56,606 nt of DNA. Source: Gammaproteobacteria bacterium (GTDB taxonomy: Bacteria; Pseudomonadota; Gammaproteobacteria; Chromatiales; Chromatiaceae). Both the position numbers and the translations under genes were made by a program. Under the pieces are notes generated by a model that searched no databases, was not told where the DNA came from, and was given only the letters and a program-made list of their open reading frames with translations. Position 1 is the first letter of the stretch, and every line of letters starts with the position of its first letter. Positions 1 to 11,064 of this stretch are shown here, piece after piece. The stretch covers positions 1 to 56,606 of the forward strand of contig RZZN01000025.1 in NCBI GenBank assembly GCA_009929855.1, given 5' to 3'.

Positions 1-66
1 CCTCAGGACGCCGAGCAGGCTCGCGATCTTCGGAGTCGAGAAATATTTTAACCCATTGTTCTGCAT
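1..66 (-). other. GC-rich junction sequence downstream of truncated hsdS
   Basis: Base composition switches abruptly near position 50 from the AT-rich hsdS body to GC-rich sequence. On the minus strand an ATG at 66 opens a frame that runs to the window edge (starting MQNNGLKYF). A second minus-strand frame is also open, so the coding frame cannot be decided. It may be the end of an inserted element or the start of another gene. I do not recognise the peptide. Confidence 0.25.
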
Positions 67-469
67 GAATAAAGCGGTTTCCGTTCAGGCACTAAATAAC
101 GTATAACACTTGGGTGTGCTTTTATTTGATAGTCAAATGCAATATTTTGATGCTGAAGATCAAAGCAATAGTAAATAAATCTAATGTTCCACCTTAATGA
201 GTCAATACGCATATAGCCCGATACGTTAGTAACAGAGAACTTGTGCTTAGGCCGATAAAATAACTTTCCCCCGCCATCTATAGACCATGTAACCAATTCT
301 TCATCAAACATGTAGCTTCCATACCTTCCAAACTCGCCAGACCCTTGTGCGGAAGATGAATATATTGGATAAATACCAGGATTTTTTTCAATGTCTTTAG
401 TCGAGATGATGTTTCCTCGACCAAGCTGAATTGTCCCTTTCTTGATCTCAGAATCAAGCGAAACTACCT

Positions 470-473
<4 letters not shown>
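48..473 (-). pseudogene. hsdS: Type I restriction specificity subunit HsdS, truncated after TRD1
   Basis: HsdS selects the DNA target of a type I restriction-modification complex (HsdR2M2S). The ATG at 473 overlaps the hsdM stop in an ATGA, the usual hsdM-hsdS coupling, which fixes the start; an upstream in-frame start at 584 would lie inside hsdM. The 141 residues look like a single target-recognition domain: N-terminal KKGTIQLGRGN-type segment, central glycine-rich loop near residues 55-75, HPSVIR motif near residue 120. A full HsdS has two such domains and conserved repeats in about 400 residues, so this copy is cut short. The last ten or so residues (ERKPLYSCRTMG) do not resemble an HsdS spacer. 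The gene is strikingly AT-rich beside GC-rich hsdM, as expected of an exchanged specificity cassette. Specificity is probably lost unless the rest lies elsewhere. Confidence 0.6.
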
Positions 474-3190
<2,717 letters not shown>

Positions 3191-3375
3191 GCCGGCGCCA
3201 GTCTTGGATCCTGAGTCGTCACTCGGTGCATCGGGAAGGCTTGAGCCCTAGGGTCATGGTAGCGCCGCCTTGGCAGTCTGTCCCGTACCTTTGGCCGGAT
3301 CACCCGGCGGTGTCGGGCTTGCGGCCTCGGGGCGGCGATCCCACCTTCACATGCAATCACCACCGAGACCGCGCC

Positions 3376-4143
3376 ATGACCAAGACCCCGCGATCCGCTC
3401 CCTCATCCGCTGCGCGTCCACTCGCCCTGGCGCTCTGGCTGCTGTGGGCGGCCACTGGCGCCTGGGGCGAGACCACACCGGACCATCCTGGGACGGATGA
3501 TCCAGATGCCGAGGATCCCTGGATGCTGTTCGACTTGGAAGAGCGGATCGCCGCGGTGAACGAAGGTGCGCTCCAGTTCCTGCCGGACGCGCCCGATGAC
3601 GCGCATCGCCATCTCAATCAGATCGAGATTCTGCCGGAGAGCCTGGGGTCGGGCTGGATTCGTCTCACCCAATGTCATGAGCAGCTCGATGCCGTCGCGG
3701 CGGCCCAGATCCTGTTCAATCCCGACGGGATTCGCGACCTGCGCGTGCTCAGCACCCGCCAGATCGGGCAGGCCGAGGTCGAGGGCCACACGATCCAGTT
3801 GCGCGACATCGGGACGGATGCCGAGCTGTGCATCAGCGGCGAGAGCCGCGCCCTGCTCGATCTCGGCGAAGGACGCTATCGCTTGCGCAACGGCCCCTAC
3901 ATGCGCCGCTTTCTCGATGGCTATTATCCGCTGCACGTGCGGTTGGAGGTCTCCTACCCGCCCGCGGACCTGAGGTTCATCCGGCACCAGCCGGAATCAC
4001 AACCCGGCTTCGAGGTGAGTCTGCAACCGGGGCGGGTGACCCTGAACGCCACCTTCGAGGGCCGTCTCCACACCTGTCTGGACTTCTGCCAGTCCGCGCA
4101 GCCCAACTGCGGCTTCGCGCCCACCGCCTGCGCGGATCCCTGA
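3376..4143 (+). CDS. Exported hypothetical protein with signal peptide
   Basis: No family recognised. The chosen start at 3376 gives MTKTPRS followed by a hydrophobic stretch (LALALWLLWAATGAWG) ending in an Ala-X-Gly-like cleavage region near residue 31, so the product is likely periplasmic. The mature part (about 224 residues) is acidic and contains several paired cysteines, including two near the C-terminus (CLDFC and a final NCGF...C), which could form disulfides after export. An upstream in-frame ATG at 3226 would place 50 residues ahead of the signal peptide and is unlikely. It stands alone between hsdM (divergent) and a TonB receptor gene; its relation to either is unclear. Confidence 0.6.
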   Translation: MTKTPRSAPSSAARPLALALWLLWAATGAWGETTPDHPGTDDPDAEDPWMLFDLEERIAAVNEGALQFLPDAPDDAHRHLNQIEILPESLGSGWIRLTQCHEQLDAVAAAQILFNPDGIRDLRVLSTRQIGQAEVEGHTIQLRDIGTDAELCISGESRALLDLGEGRYRLRNGPYMRRFLDGYYPLHVRLEVSYPPADLRFIRHQPESQPGFEVSLQPGRVTLNATFEGRLHTCLDFCQSAQPNCGFAPTACADP

Positions 4144-4183
4144 CTCGCGCCATGCCAAGCGCGCATGCCGAGAAGACCTGTCG

Positions 4184-4201
4184 GGGCGAATGCATTCGCC
4201 C
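4184..4201. repeat. Perfect 18-bp palindrome, REP-like
   Basis: GGGCGAATGCATTCGCCC is a perfect inverted repeat lying 40 bp after the exported-protein stop. GGCGAAT-type palindromes of this kind are common dispersed intergenic elements in gammaproteobacteria. It could also act as a transcript-end hairpin, but no T-tract follows. Confidence 0.5.
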
Positions 4202-4430
4202 TGACACAGCGTTGGATCACCGCACACCATTGGCTCCCTGACTCGAGCAGGCGGCTCGACAAGGTGGTCTCGACCGCCGCCGGCCGGTCTGCAACATGAG
4301 GCTCTGATCGCTGATTTCCCAGGGTGAATCACACTCAATAGGGTCGCCGGTTGCGTGCCTCTGGGAGGATCAGCATCGGCTATACTCATTTCGCCATTGC
4401 ATTAGTGTCATCGACGATCCATCACGCAAC

Positions 4431-6494
4431 ATGATCAATCCTCCCTGGCCATGCCTGAGTGCAGGCGGTCCGCTTCATCTGGTCACGACCTCGCTGGCCT
4501 TGGTGCTGTGTACCGCCATGCTGGCTTCAATGGCTCGGGCCGAGACATCCGATGAGGCCACCCCTGAAGCGGCCCCGCTCGAGAGCCTGCTGACACTGCT
4601 GGAACAGGAGACCGAGCTGGCCACCCGCAGCGGGATGAACGCGGACTTTGTGCCCGGTATGGCGACCATCCTGTCCGGTGACGATCTGCTGGTGCGTGGT
4701 GTGCGCAATGTCGGTGAAGCGCTCGCGCTGGTGCCTGGTATCAGCGAGGGGCTGGAGATGACGGGTGAGCGTCAGATCCTCAGCCGTGGTGTCGGCTATG
4801 GTTATGCCTCTGGCAACATCAAGATCCTGCTCGATGGCGTGTCGATGAACTCCACGCTCTATGCCACCGCCAATCCGGTACTGAACATCCCCATCGAGCA
4901 GGTGGAGCGCATCGAGGTGATCCGTGGGCCGGGGGCATCGGTGCATGGCGAGTTTGCCTTTGCGGGTGTGATCGACGTCATCACGCGCAAGGATCAGCGC
5001 AGTGTCCATCTCCAGGGGATGGACGGAGGCGACGCTGGCGGTGGTGGCATCTGGCACTGGCGCGACACTGAGCGCGACCTGCTCTTCTCGGTCAACGCAC
5101 TTGGGCTCGACGGCGACGCCGGGGTCGAGGTTGCCGAGGACGCTCTCCATGTCAACGGTCTGCCAGAATTGTCGAATGCACCGGGCGACTCCAACGAGTC
5201 ACGGCGCTATCGCGGACTGTTCGCGGATCTGACTTGGGGGGATTTCTTCGCCGCGCTCAAGATCCTCGACGACGACTATGGGGACCATTTCGGCATCAAC
5301 CATTTTCTCCCGCCCGATGATGGTCGGCTGGCATCGCGACAAGGCTATGAATCCATCCAGATCGGCGGCAATCTTGCGCTCGGCGAGCAGCTGAGTACCC
5401 GGCTTCGCCTGGAGGCGCTGCGCTACGAGCGTGACCGCGACGACCTCTATGTCTCGCCGGCCGGCTATTTCGTCAAGGATGAACCGGTGTTCATGAGTCA
5501 GGGCTATCGAGAGACCCGTTACCTGGCCGCCGCGGACACCCATTGGCGTCCCAATCCCCATCATGAGGTGCTCTTGGGCCTGGAGGCGAGCCATGTCGAG
5601 GTGGACTGGGCGACCTGGGATTGGCCGGCGGTCTTCGCCATCGACTATCCCTGGCTGGACGAGGATCGCAACCGGCGCATCCTGAGCCTGGTGTTGCAGG
5701 ATCAGCTGAGCGTGACCGACGCGGTCACGCTGACCGGCGCGCTGCGCTACGATGACTACAGCGACGTTGGCTCGCATGTCAGTCCACGACTGGCCGCGGT
5801 CTGGCGTATCGATGATGAGAACATCCTGAAGCTGCAATATGCCCGAGCCTTTCGGCCGCCAACCTTCTACGAGCTCCAATATCCGGGGAAGGGTCCCGTG
5901 GATGCCGCCGAGATCGACACCTATGAGCTCGGCTACATCCTGAAGAAACCACGCTGGGAGACCCGGCTGATCCTGTTTCAGTCCAACCTGACCGATCCGA
6001 TCATCTTCGCCAACCGCGACAGCGGTTACGTCAACAGTGACGATGCGCGTCTGCGCGGTGTGGAACTGGAATACACGCAGCGCCTGCTCGGCACCCTGAA
6101 GCTCGATGCCAATCTCTCGTTCGTCGATAGCCTCGATCGCAGCACCGATCGTCCACTGGCCGGCGGTACCGACCTGCTCGCCAACCTGGCTCTGCTCTGG
6201 CGACCGCTGGAGGCATGGACCGCGGCACTGCAGCTGCGTCATGTCGGCGCGCGCGAGCGCCGGCCATTGGATGCGCGACCCGCCCTGGATGGCTACACCA
6301 CGGCCGACTTGACCCTGAGCTATGCACGGTCAGCGCGCGGCCTGTTCGCTCGCTTCGGGGTCAAGAACCTCACCGACGCCGATGTGCGCTATCCAGATCA
6401 GGAGGCCACCCGCGGCGGGATCCCCTGGCCCTATCCAGATGATTATCCGCGCCCGGGACGTCGCTGGTGGATGTCGATCGGCTACGCCTTCTGA
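4431..6494 (+). CDS. TonB-dependent outer-membrane receptor
   Basis: Outer-membrane gated channel for a scarce ligand, energised by TonB. A signal peptide covers about residues 1-37 (ends MARAETS). The plug domain spans about 65-185, with the typical sequence of RNVGEALALVPGI, ILLDGV and VERIEVIRGPGAS, then DVITR. The remaining about 500 residues form the predicted 22-strand barrel, ending in an aromatic Phe (SIGYAF) as required for BAM insertion. At 687 residues it is typical of cobalamin/siderophore-type receptors; the substrate cannot be read from sequence. Its stop overlaps the next start by 1 bp (TGATG), and a diguanylate cyclase follows, so it may serve as a sensor or be co-regulated with c-di-GMP signalling rather than act only in uptake. 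No Fur box was found by eye. Confidence 0.9.
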   Translation: MINPPWPCLSAGGPLHLVTTSLALVLCTAMLASMARAETSDEATPEAAPLESLLTLLEQETELATRSGMNADFVPGMATILSGDDLLVRGVRNVGEALALVPGISEGLEMTGERQILSRGVGYGYASGNIKILLDGVSMNSTLYATANPVLNIPIEQVERIEVIRGPGASVHGEFAFAGVIDVITRKDQRSVHLQGMDGGDAGGGGIWHWRDTERDLLFSVNALGLDGDAGVEVAEDALHVNGLPELSNAPGDSNESRRYRGLFADLTWGDFFAALKILDDDYGDHFGINHFLPPDDGRLASRQGYESIQIGGNLALGEQLSTRLRLEALRYERDRDDLYVSPAGYFVKDEPVFMSQGYRETRYLAAADTHWRPNPHHEVLLGLEASHVEVDWATWDWPAVFAIDYPWLDEDRNRRILSLVLQDQLSVTDAVTLTGALRYDDYSDVGSHVSPRLAAVWRIDDENILKLQYARAFRPPTFYELQYPGKGPVDAAEIDTYELGYILKKPRWETRLILFQSNLTDPIIFANRDSGYVNSDDARLRGVELEYTQRLLGTLKLDANLSFVDSLDRSTDRPLAGGTDLLANLALLWRPLEAWTAALQLRHVGARERRPLDARPALDGYTTADLTLSYARSARGLFARFGVKNLTDADVRYPDQEATRGGIPWPYPDDYPRPGRRWWMSIGYAF

Positions 6495-7090
6495 TGCCTC
6501 GGCAGCGACGCGGGACCGCTGTCGCCCAGACTCGGCGGGGTCTGTTGCGCGCCCTGCTCGGGCTGCCGCTCTGGTTGTCCGGCATGGCCGTCACTGCTCA
6601 GACGCTATGGACAGAGGATCTGCAGCGTCTGCGCGTCGGGCTCAAGCTGTTCCCGGCCGCGCTCGGCGCGCTCGAAGGGCTCGATCAGCGGCGCTCGGAG
6701 GATGGCGGTCTGCCCGTGGTGGTGCTCTACAGCGGCTCGCGCGATGCGGCGCGACAGGCCGTCAGCGCGCTGGAGGACGTCGAGCCGGTTCAGGGCATGC
6801 CACTCGAGGTCAGTGCGCTCTCGCTGCAAGAGATCGAGCACTACGAGGGTCCGCGCATCAGTGCCATCTTCATCGCGAGCGTCGGTCTGCAACCGGCGCA
6901 GCTGCGCGGCCTGTCGGAGCGACATCGCACACTGGTCTACTCACCCTTTGCCGGCGATGTGCGCGGCGGCGCCATCGCCGGCGTCCATGTCGCCGACCGT
7001 ATCCTGCCCGCGGTCAATCTGACCCAGGCACGGCGCGTGGGCCTGAGCTTCAAGTCATTCTTCCTCCGGGTTGCTCATCATGAAGAATGA
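6494..7090 (+). CDS. YfiR-like DUF4154 periplasmic regulator
   Basis: 198-residue exported protein. A basic N-terminus with RRGLLRALLGLPLW is followed by a signal-peptide hydrophobic core ending about residue 30 (VTAQT). The body has the pattern of DUF4154/YfiR proteins: a helix-strand unit (LRVGLKLFPAAL, VVVLYSG), and a C-terminal AVNLTQARRVGLSFKSFF-like segment resembling the YfiR end where the nucleotide/ligand fold closes. Known YfiR proteins sit in the periplasm and repress an inner-membrane diguanylate cyclase. The gene lies between a TonB receptor (1-bp overlap) and a membrane-bound diguanylate cyclase (11-bp overlap), which matches that role. The start at 6494 is chosen for the overlap; an earlier in-frame ATG at 6467 is inside the receptor gene. 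Family assignment is by pattern and context. Confidence 0.7.
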   Translation: MPRQRRGTAVAQTRRGLLRALLGLPLWLSGMAVTAQTLWTEDLQRLRVGLKLFPAALGALEGLDQRRSEDGGLPVVVLYSGSRDAARQAVSALEDVEPVQGMPLEVSALSLQEIEHYEGPRISAIFIASVGLQPAQLRGLSERHRTLVYSPFAGDVRGGAIAGVHVADRILPAVNLTQARRVGLSFKSFFLRVAHHEE

Positions 7091-8507
7091 GCGCGGATTC
7101 GTCGGTCAGCACTCGTCGGTCGTGCTTGGGCGCGCGCTTGCGCTGATCTTCGTGATTCTCGGCGTCTTGCTGGCGGGGGTGATGAGCGGCTACTGGGTCC
7201 TGGTGCTGGAGCCGACACTGCGCGCCGAGGCCGAGAGCCGCGGTCGCGCACTCGCCCAGGCCCAGGCCACGACACTCGAGTCGGTCTTTGCCAGCGATGA
7301 GTCGCCACAGTCGCTGATGGCGGAGCTCGATACCCGACTCGACAGCATTCTCTTGCTGAAGGAGTCGGGCGCGGAGGGCCATCCGCTGACCAAGCGGATC
7401 ACGCTCGAGCTCGACCCCGCGGCCACCGGGTTGCCGCCGGAGCGCGCGACCCTGGCGCGCGGCATGGCAAGCTGCTCGACGTGTCTGCTCACCGAGGTCC
7501 CCATCTTTCATCCACGCAGCCGTCAATTGATCGGCATCGCCAGCTTCTACGGCAACACCCAATCACTGGACGATCTCATCGGCGACGTCCGCGGCACATT
7601 GCTGCTGACCGGTGGCATGGTCCTGCTGCTGATCGGCATGGCCTGGCTCGGGGTCTTGCGGCTGTTGCACCGACTGAGCGAAAGCGAGGCCAACCTGCGC
7701 AGTCTGCTGGATGTCGCCCCCTTTGCCATCGTCGTGATCGATCAGGACCAGCCGGTCATCCTCCGCGCCAATCAGGCCGCCACGCACTACCTTCACCTCG
7801 AGTTGAATGCCGCCGGGCATCTCGACAGTCCAGCCTGGCGCTCGCTGCTGGCCGATGGGCTGCCGAGCACGCATGGCGAGCACCGCGAGGCGCAGATACA
7901 GGACGGCGACGGCACCACCCACTGGGCCATGCTCTCGGTCACCAGCATCAGCGTCTCCGGCCTGCCACACCGCCTGGTGTCGCTGGTCGACGTCTCGGAG
8001 CTCAAGGCCATCCAGCAGCGGCTGCATCAAGCCGCGAACACCGATGGACTGACCAAGAGCTACAACCGCCGCTATCTCTTCGCACGACTCAGCGAGGAGA
8101 TGCGCCGGGCCGATCGCGATGGCCATCCACTCTCGATCATCCTGTTCGATCTCGATGCGTTCAAGGGCATCAATGACACCTTCGGCCATGCGGTGGGAGA
8201 CGAGGTGTTGGTGAAAGCAGCCGCGACCATGCGCGAGAGCGTGCGCATGGCCGGTGTCTGCGGGCGCTACGGCGGGGAGGAGTTTCTGGTCATCCTGCCC
8301 TTTGCGACGCGCCATATCGCCGTGGAGATCGCCGAGCGCATCCGCCTCGCGATCAGTGCCTTGACCTGGTCGCACGCTGGTCTACAAGTGACCATCAGTG
8401 GTGGCATCGCCGAGTATGCCGAGCATGACATCGACTCGCTGCTCGAGGTCGCCGACCGCAAGCTGTACGGCGCCAAGCAGTCCGGACGCAACCGGGTGTT
8501 CGTCTAA
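7080..8507 (+). CDS. Membrane-bound diguanylate cyclase with PAS-like and GGDEF domains
   Basis: Makes c-di-GMP from two GTP. Residues about 17-40 form a first membrane helix, a periplasmic segment runs to about 165, and a second helix lies at about 167-190. A PAS-like domain follows (about 205-325), then the GGDEF domain (about 335-475). The active-site loop is GGEEF (398-402), an active signature, and the metal-binding FDLDAFKGIND motif precedes it. The product-inhibition I-site RxxD normally sits five residues before the loop; here it reads RMAG, so feedback inhibition is probably absent. It overlaps the YfiR-like gene by 11 bp, the layout of Yfi-type systems in which the periplasmic partner holds the cyclase off. 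The ATG at 7080 is preferred over a TTG three codons upstream. Confidence 0.92.
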   Translation: MKNERGFVGQHSSVVLGRALALIFVILGVLLAGVMSGYWVLVLEPTLRAEAESRGRALAQAQATTLESVFASDESPQSLMAELDTRLDSILLLKESGAEGHPLTKRITLELDPAATGLPPERATLARGMASCSTCLLTEVPIFHPRSRQLIGIASFYGNTQSLDDLIGDVRGTLLLTGGMVLLLIGMAWLGVLRLLHRLSESEANLRSLLDVAPFAIVVIDQDQPVILRANQAATHYLHLELNAAGHLDSPAWRSLLADGLPSTHGEHREAQIQDGDGTTHWAMLSVTSISVSGLPHRLVSLVDVSELKAIQQRLHQAANTDGLTKSYNRRYLFARLSEEMRRADRDGHPLSIILFDLDAFKGINDTFGHAVGDEVLVKAAATMRESVRMAGVCGRYGGEEFLVILPFATRHIAVEIAERIRLAISALTWSHAGLQVTISGGIAEYAEHDIDSLLEVADRKLYGAKQSGRNRVFV

Positions 8508-8585
8508 TCACGCCTTCGCGCGCCGCGGCGGGGTTGGAAGCCTCGTCCCCCTTGGGGCGATGCCAGGATGCGAGCGGGCGATCGA

Positions 8586-8603
8586 GCCGGGTGACGACCC
8601 GGC
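8586..8603. terminator. Hairpin between convergent genes
   Basis: GCCGGGT, a 4-nt loop, then ACCCGGC forms a 7-bp GC stem 80 bp after the diguanylate cyclase stop and 12 bp before the convergent response-regulator stop. There is no T-tract on either strand, so it may be a bidirectional mRNA 3' stabiliser rather than a classical intrinsic terminator. Confidence 0.35.
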
Positions 8604-8614
8604 CCCGAGCATGC

Positions 8615-9040
8615 TCAATCGTCACCCAGACCCAGGATATCGGACAGCACGGTATGGATCGCGGTCGCGAACTCGTCGAATGAGTGTGGCTTGACGAGAT
8701 AGTCGTCCACCTCGTACCGGAAGGCCGCCGCGCGATCACCGGATTCGTTCGAGGAGGTCACCACGATGACAGGCAGGTCGCGCAGGAGCGGATCGGCGCG
8801 CAGTCGGTCGAGAAATTGAATCCCGCTCATCTGTGGCAGATTCAGATCGAGCAGGATCAAGGCCGGCGGCGGATCGATCTTGCTCGCGCCCTCGCCGCGC
8901 AACATCGCCAAGGCTTCAGTGCCGGTGCGCGCCACATACAGCGGATTGAGGATCGCGTGCTTCTTCAGTGCGCGTTGCACTGTCATCACATCGACGCGGT
9001 CGTCCTCCACCAAGAGAATGCCCGCCTGTTCGTCGATCAT
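8615..9040 (-). CDS. Single-domain response regulator (Rcp1/CheY-like)
   Basis: 141-residue receiver domain without output domain. The acidic pocket is VEDD (residues 11-14), the phosphoacceptor is Asp65 in LILLDLNLP, followed by Thr95 (VVTSS) and Lys117 (LVKPHS). The long alpha5 and the PPPALILLDLNLPQMSG segment match the Rcp1-type regulators that pair with phytochrome-like histidine kinases. It lies 35 bp downstream of a CHASE histidine kinase on the same strand, almost certainly its phosphodonor. The start at 9040 gives a normal receiver N-terminus; a longer frame to 9334 overlaps the kinase and carries no domain. Confidence 0.9.
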   Translation of the reverse strand: MIDEQAGILLVEDDRVDVMTVQRALKKHAILNPLYVARTGTEALAMLRGEGASKIDPPPALILLDLNLPQMSGIQFLDRLRADPLLRDLPVIVVTSSNESGDRAAAFRYEVDDYLVKPHSFDEFATAIHTVLSDILGLGDD

Positions 9041-9075
9041 CTCTACTCCGGCCCCGCGGGGGGCAGACTGTCGGA

Positions 9076-11064
9076 TCAAGTATGGTCTTGGCTCGCTGGA
9101 TGCCGCGGCCAGGTGAAGACGAATCGGCAGCCCCGTCCCGGACCTGAATGAAGCTGGATGCGCCCTCCGTGCTCCTCCACCAGCTTCTTGACCAGCGCGA
9201 GACCAATTCCGGTGTCGCCCTGCAGGTCCTTGACCTTGAGCGTCTGAAACATCAGAAAGACTGTCTCGTGCAGCTCGGGTGGGATCCCCGGTCCATCGTC
9301 GGCGACGCTGAACTCGCAGCGCTCGCCCGCGCACTGGACCCCGACCTGGACCAGCCCCTCGGAGCGATCGTGATGCTTGATCGCATTGCCGATGAGGTTA
9401 CCCAGAACCATGCTCAAGGCCAATGGGTCGCCGTGCAAATTGGGTAGATCGGATGTGACCTCCACCTTGAATCCGGGCGGTGGCGCCAGCGAGTCGATCG
9501 TCTCGGCGAGCAGGCGCGCCAGATCGATCGGCTCGGCGGCACCAGGGACCCGGCCGATGCGTGAATAGGTCAACAACCCCTCGATCAAGGCGTTCATGCG
9601 CGCCACCCGGTCGCGCATCAAGGCGAGCTGCTCAGCGATCTCGGGGGTGAGTCGATCCTCGAGATCCTGGCTGAGCCAGGTCGCCAGGTTGGCGATTCCG
9701 CGCAGCGGCGCCTTGAGGTCATGCGAGGCGACATAGGCAAACTGCTCCAGATCACGGGCGCGCCGCTCCGATTCGGCAGTTCGTTTCGCAACCTCTTGCT
9801 CGAGGGTGAGATTCAGCAGCTTCAGTGCCTCCTCGGCCTGCCAGCGGACCTTGATCTCGCTATTCAAGGCGGCGTTCGAGCGCTCCAGCTCCAGGGTCCG
9901 CTCGGCGACCAGACGCCGCACCTGGCGGGCCTTGCCGATCATGCTCCAGAGATAGATGCAGGCCAACAGCGTGAAGGCGATCCCCGAACCCAGGATCAGC
10001 GTGCTGTTCGAGAGGTCGGACTCGAAATGTCCCGGGACCGACATCCCGACCAGGGTCCAGATCTGATCGCCCACCTCGAGCCGGTCGGTGAAGGTCAGGG
10101 GCAGCGCGGGCGGCACGCTTGGACGCATGGCCGTGTCGGCGAGCGCGCTCACCCGTGAGCGATGGACATACACTGGCTCCACATCCGTGGTCGCCTCGCC
10201 AGCATAGAGAGAGAGATCGATGCCAGCGGGGCGCAGGTTGGACAGCGCGGTGGCAACGATATCCTGGATGCTGAAGATCCCCCCGGCAAAGCCACGGGGT
10301 GCCACCTGCGTCTGCACCGGCGCCTGATCAGCGGACCGCCGCGGGGTCGACTCGTCTGCGTCCGTCTGATCATAGACCGGGATGAAGGCGGCAATCACCA
10401 TCACCGCACGCTCCCGCGCCTCCATGGGACTCGGAAAGGGCGCGGAGACTTGGGGCGAGCGGTCCGTGGCGGTCCGCAGCAAGGCCGGGAGGATTTCTGG
10501 CAGCGCGCCGAGATCGGCCCCGAGCAAATCCTTGTTGCTTGTATAGGGCTGGACATAGAGGATCGGAAAGAGCCTAGCGGGTGCGGCGACCGAGTCGGCG
10601 GAGACCTGACCCGGGCGTGCCAGTGAACGGATATCGAAGGGCGGAAAGGACTGACGTGCCTGATGGATGAGCGCGGCACGGGAGGCGGCATCGATCTGCG
10701 GCGCCCACAGTAGGGCTTGGGTGCCAGGATAGCGGCTCAACATCGGATCGACGAACTCGCGAAATTGGCGACGGGTCACTTCCTGCGAGGCGCCAAAGAA
10801 GCTCGCGATGTGTCTGACGCTGCCCAAGACATAGCCGGTCTCGCGACGCAGCGCCCAGAGACGATCGCGCGCGGCGTCATTGAAGGCATTACGCGCATGC
10901 TGACGCTCGACACCCGAGACATACCCGAACAAGAATCCGGTGGCGAGGATCCCCAGGATGGCGACCAGTGCGATGGGGGCATAGCTCGGCCAACGCGTCG
11001 ACTTGGGGACGGCCGGGGCCGCATCACCGGCGGTGGAGCGCACGGATGCGGTCCATTCTCTCAT
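9076..11064 (-). CDS. CHASE-domain sensor histidine kinase
   Basis: 662-residue inner-membrane kinase. A first membrane helix at about 28-50 is followed by an extracytoplasmic CHASE domain (about 80-300), a second helix at about 354-376, a coiled linker (380-440), and a HisKA domain with His448 in ASHDLKAPLRG. The HATPase domain has an N-box around 556-565 and G1 box DDGPGIP (589-595), with GIGLAL near 619-624. CHASE domains bind small extracellular ligands; the ligand is unknown. The DLKAPLRGI phosphorylation-site type is typical of kinases paired with single-domain regulators such as the one 35 bp downstream. Its ATG overlaps the stop of the 2-phosphoglycerate-kinase-like gene (ATGA), which fixes the start at 11064 rather than 11121. 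Confidence 0.92.
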   Translation of the reverse strand: MREWTASVRSTAGDAAPAVPKSTRWPSYAPIALVAILGILATGFLFGYVSGVERQHARNAFNDAARDRLWALRRETGYVLGSVRHIASFFGASQEVTRRQFREFVDPMLSRYPGTQALLWAPQIDAASRAALIHQARQSFPPFDIRSLARPGQVSADSVAAPARLFPILYVQPYTSNKDLLGADLGALPEILPALLRTATDRSPQVSAPFPSPMEARERAVMVIAAFIPVYDQTDADESTPRRSADQAPVQTQVAPRGFAGGIFSIQDIVATALSNLRPAGIDLSLYAGEATTDVEPVYVHRSRVSALADTAMRPSVPPALPLTFTDRLEVGDQIWTLVGMSVPGHFESDLSNSTLILGSGIAFTLLACIYLWSMIGKARQVRRLVAERTLELERSNAALNSEIKVRWQAEEALKLLNLTLEQEVAKRTAESERRARDLEQFAYVASHDLKAPLRGIANLATWLSQDLEDRLTPEIAEQLALMRDRVARMNALIEGLLTYSRIGRVPGAAEPIDLARLLAETIDSLAPPPGFKVEVTSDLPNLHGDPLALSMVLGNLIGNAIKHHDRSEGLVQVGVQCAGERCEFSVADDGPGIPPELHETVFLMFQTLKVKDLQGDTGIGLALVKKLVEEHGGRIQLHSGPGRGCRFVFTWPRHPASQDHT

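Noticed and set aside
5199-6242. 347-residue minus-strand frame inside the TonB receptor
   Set aside because: Mirror of the real gene with no recognisable domain; the receptor reads continuously on the plus strand.
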